Shown: positions 17,673 to 25,289 of the stretch, piece after piece
How the letters are laid out: the number at the start of each line of letters is the position of its first letter
Numbering within the stretch: position 1 is the first letter of the stretch
NCBI RefSeq assembly: GCF_014652475.1
Contig: NZ_BMYW01000007.1
Location: 62,001-126,000 of the forward strand
Source: Vogesella alkaliphila
GTDB lineage: Bacteria > Pseudomonadota > Gammaproteobacteria > Burkholderiales > Chromobacteriaceae
Length of the DNA stretch: 64,000 nucleotides
Direction: 5' to 3'
Notes under the pieces: generated by a model
What the model saw: the letters and a program-made list of their open reading frames with translations, nothing else
What the model was told of the DNA's origin: nothing
Database searches by the model: none
Translations under genes and position numbers: made by a program

Positions 17673-18563
17673 ATGATGGAGACAATCCCGTTTACCGTGC
17701 CGGACATCACCGTCCGCAAGAATGTCGGCCTCGACCACGCCGTCGACTTCACCCTGCCGCAACCGCTGGCGCGCTATAGCGCCGAGGATCACCAGACCTG
17801 GGCCACGCTGTACCGCCGCCAGTGCGAGATGCTGCCCGGTCGCGTCTGCGACGAATTCCTCGCCGGTCTGGAGGCGCTGGCCATCGATGCCGACCGCGTG
17901 CCGGACTTCGCGCGCCTGAACCTGAAACTGGCCGCCGCCACCGGCTGGCAGATCGTGGCGGTGCCGGGGCTGATTCCGGACGAGGTGTTCTTCGAGCACT
18001 TGGCCAACCGCCGCTTCCCGGTGACCTGGTGGCTGCGCGAGCCGCAGCAGCTGGACTACCTGCAGGAGCCGGACGTATTCCACGACCTGTTCGGCCACGT
18101 GCCGCTGCTGATGAACCCGGTGTTTGCCGACTACCTGCAGGCCTACGGCCTCGGCGGCATGAAGGCGAAAGACCTCGGCGCGCTGCCGCTGCTGGCGCGG
18201 CTGTACTGGTACACGGTGGAGTTCGGCCTGATCGACACGCCGCAGGGGCTGCGCATCTACGGCGCCGGCATCGTGTCCAGCAAGTCGGAGTCGGTGTACT
18301 GCCTGGACAGCGACAGCCCGAACCGCATCGGTTTCGATCTGCTGCGCATCATGAACACGCGCTACCGCATCGACACCTTCCAGAAGACCTACTTCGTGAT
18401 CGACAGCTTCCAGCAGCTGTTCGACGCCACCGCGCCGGACTTCACCGCCTACTACCGGCAGCTGCAGGGCGTGGCGGCGCACGGCGCCGGCGACGTGTTG
18501 CCGCAGGACCGGGTGTTCCACCGCGGCTCGCGCGCCGGCTGGGCCGAGACCGACGACATCTGA
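17673..18563 (+). CDS. phhA: Phenylalanine 4-hydroxylase
   Basis: PhhA converts phenylalanine to tyrosine with tetrahydropterin and oxygen at a mononuclear iron. The 296-residue single-domain enzyme lacks the mammalian regulatory domain. The iron ligands His137 and His142 (FHDLFGHVPLL) and Glu183 (YTVEFGL) are present. Overall it follows the C. violaceum enzyme as I recall it nearly residue for residue (RKNVGL, PGLIPDEVFFEHLANRRFPV, RIMNTRYRIDTFQ). A start at 17673 gives an N-terminus of the same length as that enzyme. A repeat copy follows the stop by two bases, then a terminator. Confidence 0.97.
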   Translation: MMETIPFTVPDITVRKNVGLDHAVDFTLPQPLARYSAEDHQTWATLYRRQCEMLPGRVCDEFLAGLEALAIDADRVPDFARLNLKLAAATGWQIVAVPGLIPDEVFFEHLANRRFPVTWWLREPQQLDYLQEPDVFHDLFGHVPLLMNPVFADYLQAYGLGGMKAKDLGALPLLARLYWYTVEFGLIDTPQGLRIYGAGIVSSKSESVYCLDSDSPNRIGFDLLRIMNTRYRIDTFQKTYFVIDSFQQLFDATAPDFTAYYRQLQGVAAHGAGDVLPQDRVFHRGSRAGWAETDDI

Positions 18564-18565
18564 AC

Positions 18566-18578
18566 AAGGTTGGCCGCA
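18566..18578 (-). repeat. Copy of the repeat (3' end of phhA)
   Basis: AAGGTTGGCCGCA on the plus strand starts two bases after the phhA stop and 12 bp before the terminator. Confidence 0.9.
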
Positions 18579-18590
18579 CCGCGCGTGCAA

Positions 18591-18618
18591 AAAAGCCACG
18601 ACCCTGGTCGTGGCTTTT
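18591..18618. terminator. Bidirectional terminator between phhA and queE
   Basis: A 12-bp perfect stem AAAAGCCACGAC/GTCGTGGCTTTT with loop CCTG has A and T tracts on either side. Confidence 0.92.
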
Positions 18619-18644
18619 TGCTGTTTATTGCCAGGACGCCGCGT

Positions 18645-19280
18645 TCAGCGGATGTTGATCACCTTGTGGGTCTGCACCGACAGCCGCCACTCCGGGTGCG
18701 CCATGCACCAGGCGATGGCTTCCTGCGTGTTCTGCCGCTGCAGCGGGCTGTCCATCGGCTGCAGGTAGTAGTGCTCGAACTGCAGGTCGTCCGGCAGTTC
18801 CGACGGCAGCAGCGTCGGCTGCGGGAACACCAGTTTCAGCTCGTGGCCGCTTTTCTGCACCCAGTCGGCGCCGGCCTTGGGGCTGACGCAGATCCAGTCG
18901 ATGCCGGCCGGGGCCGGCAGGCTGCCGTTGGTTTCCACGGCGACTTCGAAGCCCTGCACGTGCATGGCGTCGACCAGCGCGTCGTCCAGCTGCAGCAGCG
19001 GCTCGCCGCCGGTGAACACCACGTAGGGCTGGCCGCCGGCGCCGCGCCATTCGGCGGCGATGCGCGCGGCCAGCGCGGCGGCGCCGGCAAACTTGCCGCC
19101 GTCGTCGCCGGTGCCGACGAAGTCGGTATCGCAGAACTGGCAGATCGCCTTGCTGCGGTCTTCCTCGCGGCCGGACCACAGGTTGCAGCCGGAGAAGCGG
19201 CAGAACACCGCGGCGCGGCCGGCCTGGCGGCCTTCGCCCTGCAGCGTGTAGAAGATTTCCTTGACGGTATAGATGGTCAT
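18645..19280 (-). CDS. queE: 7-carboxy-7-deazaguanine synthase QueE
   Basis: QueE is the radical-SAM enzyme that contracts carboxytetrahydropterin to 7-carboxy-7-deazaguanine in queuosine synthesis. The 211-residue protein has the variant cluster motif with Cys32, Cys47 and Cys50 (C-x14-C-x2-C). It also shows the YTLQGEG opening, FTGGEPLLQ for SAM binding and SPKAG. It is ten bases downstream of queD and the last gene of queC-queD-queE. It converges with phhA. Confidence 0.95.
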   Translation of the reverse strand: MTIYTVKEIFYTLQGEGRQAGRAAVFCRFSGCNLWSGREEDRSKAICQFCDTDFVGTGDDGGKFAGAAALAARIAAEWRGAGGQPYVVFTGGEPLLQLDDALVDAMHVQGFEVAVETNGSLPAPAGIDWICVSPKAGADWVQKSGHELKLVFPQPTLLPSELPDDLQFEHYYLQPMDSPLQRQNTQEAIAWCMAHPEWRLSVQTHKVINIR

Positions 19281-19290
19281 CGTCGTCTCC

Positions 19291-20301
19291 TTACAGCAGC
19301 GGCCACTGCATGTCGCCGCGGAAGGTCTGCGACACGCCGCGTTGCGGGGTTTCCATCAGGTCGATGCGGGAGAGTTCCGGCACCAGCGGCTTCAGTTCGC
19401 CGTGCACCCACTCGGCGACGCTGGCGGCGTCGGCGGCACGGACGCCGGGCAGCTTGTCCAGCGGGTTGTGGTCCAGCTGGCGGTAGACCGGCTTGAAGCG
19501 GTCCTTGACGTCGCCAAAGTCCAGCACCCAGCCCATCACCCGGTCGACGCTGCCTTGCAGCAGCAGGCGGATCAGGTAGCTGTGGCCGGTGTAGTTGCCG
19601 GCGGCGTCGAAGGGCACCGCGCTCTCGAAGTGCTGTTCCTTCCAGATGCGGAAGGTCTCGCCGTCGAACTGGCTGCCGGCGGTGTGCGTCTCGCGCACCT
19701 CCACCCACGCGAGGCCGGCAAGGTTGGCCGCCAGCTCGCGGTACAGCCACGCCGCCATCACCTCGCTGGTCGGGTTGTCCAGGCCGGCGATGGCGTTCAG
19801 GTATTTGTGGTTCAGCCGCGCGAACAGCGGCGGCCAGGCCTTGAGCAGGATGTCGTTGAGGCAGTTCTGGCTGGCGTCGACGACGATGCGCACGCCGAAA
19901 CCGTGGCCGTGCAGGCGGCCGCACTTGTGGCCGGGGCCGACGTGCGGCAGCTGGTGCGCGGCCTCGAAGCGGGTGTCGAGATAGACGTACTCGTTGCCGT
20001 CCTCGTCCAGCAGCGCACCGCGGTCGGCGGCGCTGGCCAGCTGCAGGCTCACCGGCTGGCCGCACTGCGACGCGAGGTAGCGCGCGATCGACAGGTCGCT
20101 GCCGTCGGCCAGCGTGGCGTTGACGTGGGCGTAGTGGAAGGGCGCCACCGCGGCGGCCAGGTCGGCGTGCAGGGCCGCCTCGCTGCCGGGATGGGCGTCG
20201 GCGCGTACCTGCACGCGGAAGCTGTGGCCGTGCTCGCCGATGCCGGCGAGGTTGCGCGCCGCCTCGAAGCCGGCGCCGGCCAGGATATGGCTGCTGTTCA
20301 T
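19291..20301 (-). CDS. queD: Enlarged 6-carboxytetrahydropterin synthase (QueD), three T-fold-like units
   Basis: QueD turns dihydroneopterin triphosphate into 6-carboxytetrahydropterin. This protein is 336 residues, nearly three times the common 120-residue QueD. The middle unit (about 108-210) holds everything expected for catalysis: zinc ligands His116, His131 and His133 (FEAAHQLPH, RLHGHGF), Cys127 in GHKCGRL, NPTSEV and VRETHTAG. The first unit (FEAARNLAG, HGHSFRVQV) and the third (FESAVPFDAAG, TGHSYLIRL, WVLDFGDVKDRFKP) look like QueD but lack the Cys and part of the zinc site. They may be structural. The start at 20301 follows the queC stop by one base. A repeat copy is read as LAANLAG. 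Confidence 0.88.
   Translation of the reverse strand: MNSSHILAGAGFEAARNLAGIGEHGHSFRVQVRADAHPGSEAALHADLAAAVAPFHYAHVNATLADGSDLSIARYLASQCGQPVSLQLASAADRGALLDEDGNEYVYLDTRFEAAHQLPHVGPGHKCGRLHGHGFGVRIVVDASQNCLNDILLKAWPPLFARLNHKYLNAIAGLDNPTSEVMAAWLYRELAANLAGLAWVEVRETHTAGSQFDGETFRIWKEQHFESAVPFDAAGNYTGHSYLIRLLLQGSVDRVMGWVLDFGDVKDRFKPVYRQLDHNPLDKLPGVRAADAASVAEWVHGELKPLVPELSRIDLMETPQRGVSQTFRGDMQWPLL
19720..19731 (-). repeat. Copy of the repeat (coding)
   Basis: AAGGTTGGCCGC on the plus strand, in queD on the minus strand, read as AANL. The thirteenth base differs (C). Confidence 0.7.
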
Positions 20302-20302
20302 G

Positions 20303-20995
20303 TCAGTGTTCCCCGCAGCGCACGACGAGCGGGTCGGCGACGCCGGCCTCAAGGAAGCCCTTGGCGCGCAGCTCGCAGGCGGCGCAGTGGCCGCAGGGCG
20401 GCACTTCACCGTTGTAGCAGGTGTGGCTCCACGCCATCGCGTCCATGGCGCCGACCTCCTGCGCCAGCTGCACCGTTTCCGCCTTGCTCATGAACATCAG
20501 CGGCGTGTGCAGGGTGACGCGGCTGTCCATGCCTAGGCGCAGCGCCAGTTCCAGCGCCTTCAGCGTGTTCTCGCGGCAGTCCGGGTAGCCGGAGTAGTCG
20601 GTTTGCGCCACGCCGGTCACCACGTGCTCGATGCCGCGGGTGTAGGCGAAGGCGGCGGCGAAGCTGAGGAAGATCAGGTTGCGGCCGGGCACGAAGGTGT
20701 TGGGCAGCGCGGTGTCGGCGTCGTCGCGCGCGCCCTGTTCCGGCGCGATGCTGTTGTCGGTCAGCGCGTTGCCGCCGATGGCGGCGAAGGTGTCGATCGG
20801 CAGCAGGGTCTGGCGCACGCCGGCCAGCTCGGCGACCTTGCGGGCGGCGTCCAGCTCGACGCGGTGGCGCTGGCCGTAGTCGAAGGTCAGGGCCTCGATG
20901 TTGGCCGCACCGAATTCGCGCAGCGCCCAAAACAGGCAGGTGGTGGAGTCCTGGCCGCCCGAAAGGACGACCAGGGCTTTGGATGTCTTGTTCAT
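20303..20995 (-). CDS. queC: 7-cyano-7-deazaguanine synthase QueC
   Basis: QueC uses ATP and ammonia to convert carboxydeazaguanine into preQ0. The 230-residue protein opens with the PP-loop [18 protein letters not shown], which binds ATP. It ends with the zinc site Cys-x-x-x-x-x-Cys-x-x-Cys-x-x-Cys type ([15 protein letters not shown]). DYSGYPDCR is another family block. The start at 20995 has only a weak GGA upstream. It is the first gene of queC-queD-queE. I looked for a preQ1 riboswitch in the leader and did not find one. Confidence 0.96.
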   Translation of the reverse strand: MNKTSKALVVLSGGQDSTTCLFWALREFGAANIEALTFDYGQRHRVELDAARKVAELAGVRQTLLPIDTFAAIGGNALTDNSIAPEQGARDDADTALPNTFVPGRNLIFLSFAAAFAYTRGIEHVVTGVAQTDYSGYPDCRENTLKALELALRLGMDSRVTLHTPLMFMSKAETVQLAQEVGAMDAMAWSHTCYNGEVPPCGHCAACELRAKGFLEAGVADPLVVRCGEH

Positions 20996-21272
20996 GATTC
21001 CGTCGAGAAACAGTCGAGGTGAAGAGGGATGGCACACACGGGATCGGTCTCTCCCGGCATGGTTAACCCGCCATTTTAACCCACTATAAGCCGTTTTTGC
21101 GCAGCATTTTGCGGCGCGTGTCGCGACCGGCGTGCGCTTGCCTGCGGGTTGCGGGGCGGCAGGGGGCCGAGAAAGGCGGCGCACCGGCGGCTTGTTGCAT
21201 AGGATGAATTATCGGCCTGATGCGTGGCTGCCGGCCGCTGCGACCGGGCCAGCGAGGACGAGGCGACGCCCC

Positions 21273-22919
21273 ATGGCGGATGTGTACACCATTCTGTATG
21301 TCGGCGACGATGCCGGGTTGCGGCAGCGGCTGGGCGAGGTGCTGCCCGCTGCCGGCTACCGCGTGCTGGTGGCGGCGGACGCGCGCACCGCGCTGGCCCT
21401 GATGGCGCAGCAGCTGCCGGACCTGGTGCTGAGCGAGGTGGCGATGCCGGGCATGGGCGGCGTCGAGCTGCTGGAGGCGGTGGCGGCGCAGGGCGGCGAG
21501 CTGGCGCAGCTGCCGTTCATCCTGCTCGCTGCGCAGGCAGACCGCCGCAGCCCGCTGCGCGGCCGCCTGTCCGGGGCCGGCGACTACCTGTCCAAGCCGC
21601 TCGACTTCGAGCTGCTGCTGGCCGCCATCGCCGCCAGGGTCAGGCGTCGCCGCCGCGGCGACAGCCTGCCGCCACCGCCGGCGGTGCCGGGACGGGCGCT
21701 GCTGCTGGCGCAGGTGGCCGCGGCACGCACGGCGCAGGCGTCGCAGACGCTGCTGCTGGTCAAGGTCGATACCTATCTGGCGCTGACCATGCGCCTGGCG
21801 CCCGCCGAACAGCCGCTGCTGCAGCAGGACATGCTGGCCTGGCTCGCGCCGCTGGCCGGCAGCGGGCAGGTGTACAGCTGGTCCGACGGCTGCTGGGCGC
21901 TGCTGCTGGCGGAGGAGGCTGCGGCGCAGGCGGCGACGGTGCTGGCGCAAAGGATGACGCTGTCGGTCGGCGGCGCCAGCATCGCCTATACCTGCAGCGC
22001 GCTGTGCATCCATCTGGACTGGCAGGCGCCGGCGCTGCGCCGCTTCGATGCCGCCACGCTGGTGGAGTCCTGCGCGCTGCATCTCAACTTCGAGAGCGCC
22101 GGTAACCCGCGCCGCTTCATCGAGCTGGGCCGCGGCGACTACCGGGCGCTGCAGGCGGCGCGCCACGCCGAGCGCTTTCTGGGGCAGGCGCTGAAGTCCG
22201 GCGAGCTGACCCTGCTGTTCCAGCCGCGCGTCGACCTGCTCAGCGGCCGCATCGTCGGCGCCGAGGCGCTGCTGCGTTGGCCGCATGCCGATATCGGTGC
22301 GCTGTCGCCGGGGGCCTTCGTGCCGGCGGCGGAGCGCAGCGGGCTGGCCACCGACCTCGACCACTGGGTGATCGCGCAGACGCTGGAGGCGGTCACCGAG
22401 CTGGTCAGCCTGCGCCCGGACTTCATCCTGTCGTTCAACATCTCGGCGCAAAGCCTGGGCCGCGGGGTGCCGGCCTTTCTCAACGCCCAGCTGCAGGCAG
22501 GGAGGCTGGCGCTGGCGGCCAACCTCGAGATTGAGGTCACCGAGACCTCGATGACCTACCTCACCGCCGCCATCGAGGCCGACATCGCCGCGCTGCGCGC
22601 GCTGGGGCTGAAGCTGGCGGTCGACGACTTCGGCATGGGCTACGCGTCGCTGGACTACCTGAAGCGGCTGCACGCCGAGGTGATCAAGATCGACCGCAGC
22701 CTGGTGACGGACATCACCGGCCGCAGCATCGACTCGCGCCTGATCGCGGGGCTGATCAGCCTCGGCCGCGCCATGGGCTGCGTGGTGGTGGCCGAAGGGG
22801 TGGAAAACGCGGCGCAGGCGGCGCTGCTGGCCGAGCTCGGCTGCCGCTACGCGCAGGGTTATCACTTCTACCGGCCGATGCCGCTGACCGAACTGCTGTC
22901 GCTGCTGGGGACGCCATGA
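21273..22919 (+). CDS. EAL-domain c-di-GMP phosphodiesterase with degenerate receiver domain
   Basis: The 548-residue protein begins with a response-regulator receiver fold (ILYVGDDAGLRQRL, Asp12/Asp13, VLSEVAMPGMGG). The residue at the phospho-acceptor position is Glu55, not Asp. A middle region of about 170 residues without clear motifs may be a decayed GGDEF domain. It is followed by an EAL domain (Glu331 in EALLRW). The EAL catalytic set looks intact: NISA, EVTET, DDFGMGYASL, KIDRS, AEGVE and QG. It should hydrolyse c-di-GMP. The Glu may mimic permanent phosphorylation. The start at 21273 removes a low-complexity 47-residue extension. No kinase gene is next to it. Confidence 0.87.
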   Translation: MADVYTILYVGDDAGLRQRLGEVLPAAGYRVLVAADARTALALMAQQLPDLVLSEVAMPGMGGVELLEAVAAQGGELAQLPFILLAAQADRRSPLRGRLSGAGDYLSKPLDFELLLAAIAARVRRRRRGDSLPPPPAVPGRALLLAQVAAARTAQASQTLLLVKVDTYLALTMRLAPAEQPLLQQDMLAWLAPLAGSGQVYSWSDGCWALLLAEEAAAQAATVLAQRMTLSVGGASIAYTCSALCIHLDWQAPALRRFDAATLVESCALHLNFESAGNPRRFIELGRGDYRALQAARHAERFLGQALKSGELTLLFQPRVDLLSGRIVGAEALLRWPHADIGALSPGAFVPAAERSGLATDLDHWVIAQTLEAVTELVSLRPDFILSFNISAQSLGRGVPAFLNAQLQAGRLALAANLEIEVTETSMTYLTAAIEADIAALRALGLKLAVDDFGMGYASLDYLKRLHAEVIKIDRSLVTDITGRSIDSRLIAGLISLGRAMGCVVVAEGVENAAQAALLAELGCRYAQGYHFYRPMPLTELLSLLGTP

Positions 22920-22937
22920 GCAGCGGCTTGCCGGCGC

Positions 22938-22951
22938 AAGGTTGGCCGCAA
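22938..22951 (-). repeat. Copy of the repeat (3' end of the EAL gene)
   Basis: AAGGTTGGCCGCAA on the plus strand lies 18 bp after the EAL stop and runs into the A-tract of the terminator. Confidence 0.9.
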
Positions 22952-22955
22952 CAAA

Positions 22956-22977
22956 AAAGCCGCCTTATGGCGGCTTT
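22956..22977. terminator. Bidirectional terminator between the EAL gene and yceI
   Basis: A 9-bp stem AAAGCCGCC/GGCGGCTTT with loop TTAT lies between convergent genes. Confidence 0.88.
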
Positions 22978-22999
22978 CTCTGTTCCATCACCCGCAGGC

Positions 23000-23569
23000 T
23001 TATTCGGCCTTGCTGGCTTCCAGAACGATGTTCAGCTTCACTTCGTCGCTGACGGCCGGGATGAAGGTCTTCATGCCGAACTCGCTGCGCTTGATGGTGG
23101 CCACCGCGTTGGCGCCCCAGCTTTCCTTGCCGGTCATCGGGTGCTTGGCCTTGTTGACGTTGACCAGCTGCAGGGTAACCGGCTTGGTCACGCCCAGCAG
23201 GGTCAGCTTGCCTTCGACGGCGGCCGGCTTGTTGCCCTTGAACACCACCTTGTCCGACTTGTAGTTCAGCGTCGGGAATTTTTCGACGTTGAAGAAATCG
23301 GCGCTCTTCAGGTGCTTGTCGCGATCGGCGAAGAAGGTCTTCAGCGAGGCGGCGTCGATGGTGATGTCGACGTTGCCGCTCTTGGCCGCTTCGTCCACGC
23401 TCAGGTTGCCGCTGATCTTGGTGAACACGCCGCTCTGGCTGGACAGGCCGAGGTGGCCGACTTCGTAGGCAGCGTAGGTGTGGCTCGGGTCGATGGTGTA
23501 GCTGGCCGGGGCCGCAAATGCCAGACCGGCAGACGCAATGAGGGTCGCAAACAGGGTGGTACGGATCAT
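23000..23569 (-). CDS. YceI-family periplasmic lipid-binding protein
   Basis: The 189-residue product has a clear signal peptide cleaved after AFAA-P (about residue 20). The YceI beta-barrel follows (YTIDPSHTYAAYEVGHLG, FFNVEKFPTLNYKS, GKLTLLGVTKPVTL, WGANAVATIKRSEFGM). Members bind long isoprenoids such as ubiquinone precursors and respond to stress or pH. GGAG lies upstream of the start at 23569. It is the last gene of marR-cybB-yceI-yceI. The second YceI is 20 bp upstream; the two are only distantly alike. Confidence 0.93.
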   Translation of the reverse strand: MIRTTLFATLIASAGLAFAAPASYTIDPSHTYAAYEVGHLGLSSQSGVFTKISGNLSVDEAAKSGNVDITIDAASLKTFFADRDKHLKSADFFNVEKFPTLNYKSDKVVFKGNKPAAVEGKLTLLGVTKPVTLQLVNVNKAKHPMTGKESWGANAVATIKRSEFGMKTFIPAVSDEVKLNIVLEASKAE

Positions 23570-23589
23570 GGTTAACACTCCGGGGTGGT

Positions 23590-24132
23590 TCAAGGGTTGG
23601 CTACTACAAGACGGAAACGCAGGTCGACAGTGTCGGCAACGGTGCCGGTGTCGCTCCAGCTGCCTTCACCGATCCTGAAGGCGAGCCGGGAAATCGGCAG
23701 GGTACCGTCGATGCTGACGGCCTTGCCCTGGGGGGTGGCGGTGAACGGCGCGCTCAGCTCGCGGGTGATGCCCTTGAGCGTCAGCTTGCCGCTGACCTGG
23801 TAACGGTTGCCGCCCAGCGGCTTGATGCTGCTGGACACGAAACGGGCCTGGGCGAACTGGGCGGTGTTGAACCACTCCTTCTTGCGGGCTTCGGCGTTGG
23901 CGTCGGCGGTGGGCAGGCTGATGCTGTTCACGTCGATGCTGATGTCGGCGCTGCCTTGCTCGGCCTTGGCCGGGTCGAAGCTGACCTTGGCGGCGAATTT
24001 CTTGAAGCTGCCGGATACCGGCACGCCCATCTGTTTCATGGTGAAGACGAGCTGGCTTTTGCCAAGATCGACAGTCTGGGCAAACACCGGGCTGGCCAGC
24101 AGCAGGCCGGCGGAAATCAACAGGGCTTTCAT
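23590..24132 (-). CDS. YceI-family periplasmic protein
   Basis: The 180-residue protein has a signal peptide ending at PVFAQ (about residue 18) and the YceI fold (SQLVFTMKQMGVPVSGSF, GKLTLKGITRELSAPF, RIGEGSW). The GxGxW motif and missing KSxxF block place it in a different branch from its neighbour. A carrier role for an isoprenoid quinone serving the adjacent cytochrome b561 is plausible but inferred. It starts 21 bp after cybB. Confidence 0.9.
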   Translation of the reverse strand: MKALLISAGLLLASPVFAQTVDLGKSQLVFTMKQMGVPVSGSFKKFAAKVSFDPAKAEQGSADISIDVNSISLPTADANAEARKKEWFNTAQFAQARFVSSSIKPLGGNRYQVSGKLTLKGITRELSAPFTATPQGKAVSIDGTLPISRLAFRIGEGSWSDTGTVADTVDLRFRLVVANP

Positions 24133-24153
24133 CGGGGGCTTTCGTCCTTCGGG

Positions 24154-24690
24154 TTAACGACGCAGGCTCATGCGCTGCAGCAGACCATCGCGGTCAATAA
24201 AGTGGTGTTTCAGTGCCGCCAGCACGTGGAGGATCACGGTGATCAGCAGCAGCTGGTTGAGCAGCGCGTGCACCCCGCCCAGCTGTTCCGCGAGCTCAGG
24301 GTTGGCCGCAATCAGGTCCGGCAGCGGCAGCACGCCGAACAGCACCACCGGGATGCCGTAGGCCGAGCTCATCAGCCAGCCGGACAGCGGCACCGCCAGC
24401 ATCAGTACGTACAGCGCCAGGTGGCCGGCGTGGGCGGCCAGCCTGGCCAGTGGCGACATGGTGGCCGGCAGCGGCGGCGCGCCCTTGAGCAGGCGCAGCA
24501 CGATGCGCACCACAACCAGCAGCAGCACGATGATGCCGCCCCACTTGTGGTAGCTGATCAGCTGGAACTTGGCCGGCGACAGCGGCAGGCTGGCCACGTA
24601 CTTGCCGAAGGCAAAGGTCAGCACGATCAGCAGGCCGATCACCGCGTGCAGCAGGATCTGGCTAGGGTGGTAACGTTGCTTCATGTTCAT
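24154..24690 (-). CDS. Cytochrome b561 (CybB-like superoxide:quinone oxidoreductase)
   Basis: The 178-residue protein has four membrane helices with His residues suited to bind two b-type hemes (HPSQILLHAVIG, YHKWGG, HAGHLALYVLM, ILHVLAALKHHF). This is the bacterial cytochrome b561 family, which in E. coli CybB oxidises superoxide and reduces ubiquinone. The start is immediately after the marR stop with no gap, and two yceI genes follow, resembling the E. coli yceJ-yceI pair. A core copy of the repeat is read as IAANP. Confidence 0.9.
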   Translation of the reverse strand: MNMKQRYHPSQILLHAVIGLLIVLTFAFGKYVASLPLSPAKFQLISYHKWGGIIVLLLVVVRIVLRLLKGAPPLPATMSPLARLAAHAGHLALYVLMLAVPLSGWLMSSAYGIPVVLFGVLPLPDLIAANPELAEQLGGVHALLNQLLLITVILHVLAALKHHFIDRDGLLQRMSLRR

Positions 24691-25152
24691 TCAGGACTCC
24701 AGTTTTGCCGTAATGGCGGCACGCAGGCCGGCCAGCGTGGCCGTGATCTGCTTCAGTTCTTCATCGCTCATCGCATCGAATGCGCCATCGCAGTGGCTGG
24801 TGACGTCCGGGAAGGTGGCGCGGAACACGCTCTCCCCCTCGGCGGTCAGCGCCACGAACAGGCTGCGCCGGTCGTTGGCATCGACACGGCGGCTGATCAG
24901 CCCCTTGTCCAGCAGCCGGTCCAGCACCCCGGTCAGCGTGCCCTTGGTGATCAGGGTGCGGCCGGAGAGTTCCTTGCAGCTCATGCCCGGGGTGTTGCCC
25001 AGCGTCGCAATCACGTCGAATTGCGGCGGTGTCAGGCCGTGGCTGCGGATGCGGCTGCTGCTCAGCTGCTCGAACGCCTGGTAGGCGCGTACCAGCTCGC
25101 GTACCAGCGCCATAGAACGGGTCACACTGCGCTGTTGCATAGGAGTGTTCAT
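24691..25152 (-). CDS. MarR-family transcriptional regulator
   Basis: The 153-residue protein is a MarR-type winged-helix dimer. GLTPPQFDVIATLG leads into the recognition region (LITKGTLTGVLDRLLDKGLISRR) and the wing DANDRRSLFVALTAEG. It is the first gene of the cybB-yceI-yceI operon and probably represses it. The start is uncertain: 25152 (MNTP) or 25140 (MQQ), neither with a good ribosome site. An inverted GTTTTA/TAAAAC pair 26 bp upstream is a candidate operator. The inducer is unknown; phenolic or oxidant signals are common in the family. Confidence 0.88.
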   Translation of the reverse strand: MNTPMQQRSVTRSMALVRELVRAYQAFEQLSSSRIRSHGLTPPQFDVIATLGNTPGMSCKELSGRTLITKGTLTGVLDRLLDKGLISRRVDANDRRSLFVALTAEGESVFRATFPDVTSHCDGAFDAMSDEELKQITATLAGLRAAITAKLES

Positions 25153-25177
25153 CGCGGATTTGGTTCTCGTCAGGATA

Positions 25178-25201
25178 GTTTTAGTTAGTACAAAATAAAA
25201 C
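25178..25201. promoter_or_regulatory. Candidate operator upstream of marR
   Basis: GTTTTA (25178-25183) and TAAAAC (25196-25201) form an inverted pair with a 12-bp AT-rich centre, in the only AT-rich stretch before the marR start. Autoregulation is likely for this family; the site itself is tentative. Confidence 0.35.
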
Positions 25202-25254
25202 ACAGCATTTCTGAGTATCTATTCAGAAAAACTGAATGAGTGAGCAGGGCGGGG

Positions 25255-25280
25255 CGTTGCGGCCAGGCTTGGCCGCAACG
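25255..25280 (-). terminator. Hairpin after argR made of two diverged repeat units
   Basis: CGTTGCGGCCA and TGGCCGCAACG form an 11-bp perfect stem with loop GGCT, nine bases after the argR stop. Each arm is most of a repeat unit with its AACC/GGTT core altered. No T-tract follows on the minus strand, so it may protect or attenuate the transcript more than end it. Confidence 0.55.
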
Positions 25281-25289
25281 GGGTGGGGC

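Noticed and set aside
20996-21110. A preQ1 riboswitch before queC
   Set aside because: I looked for the AGAGGTTCTAGC-type stem and the A-rich tail on the minus strand and saw neither.
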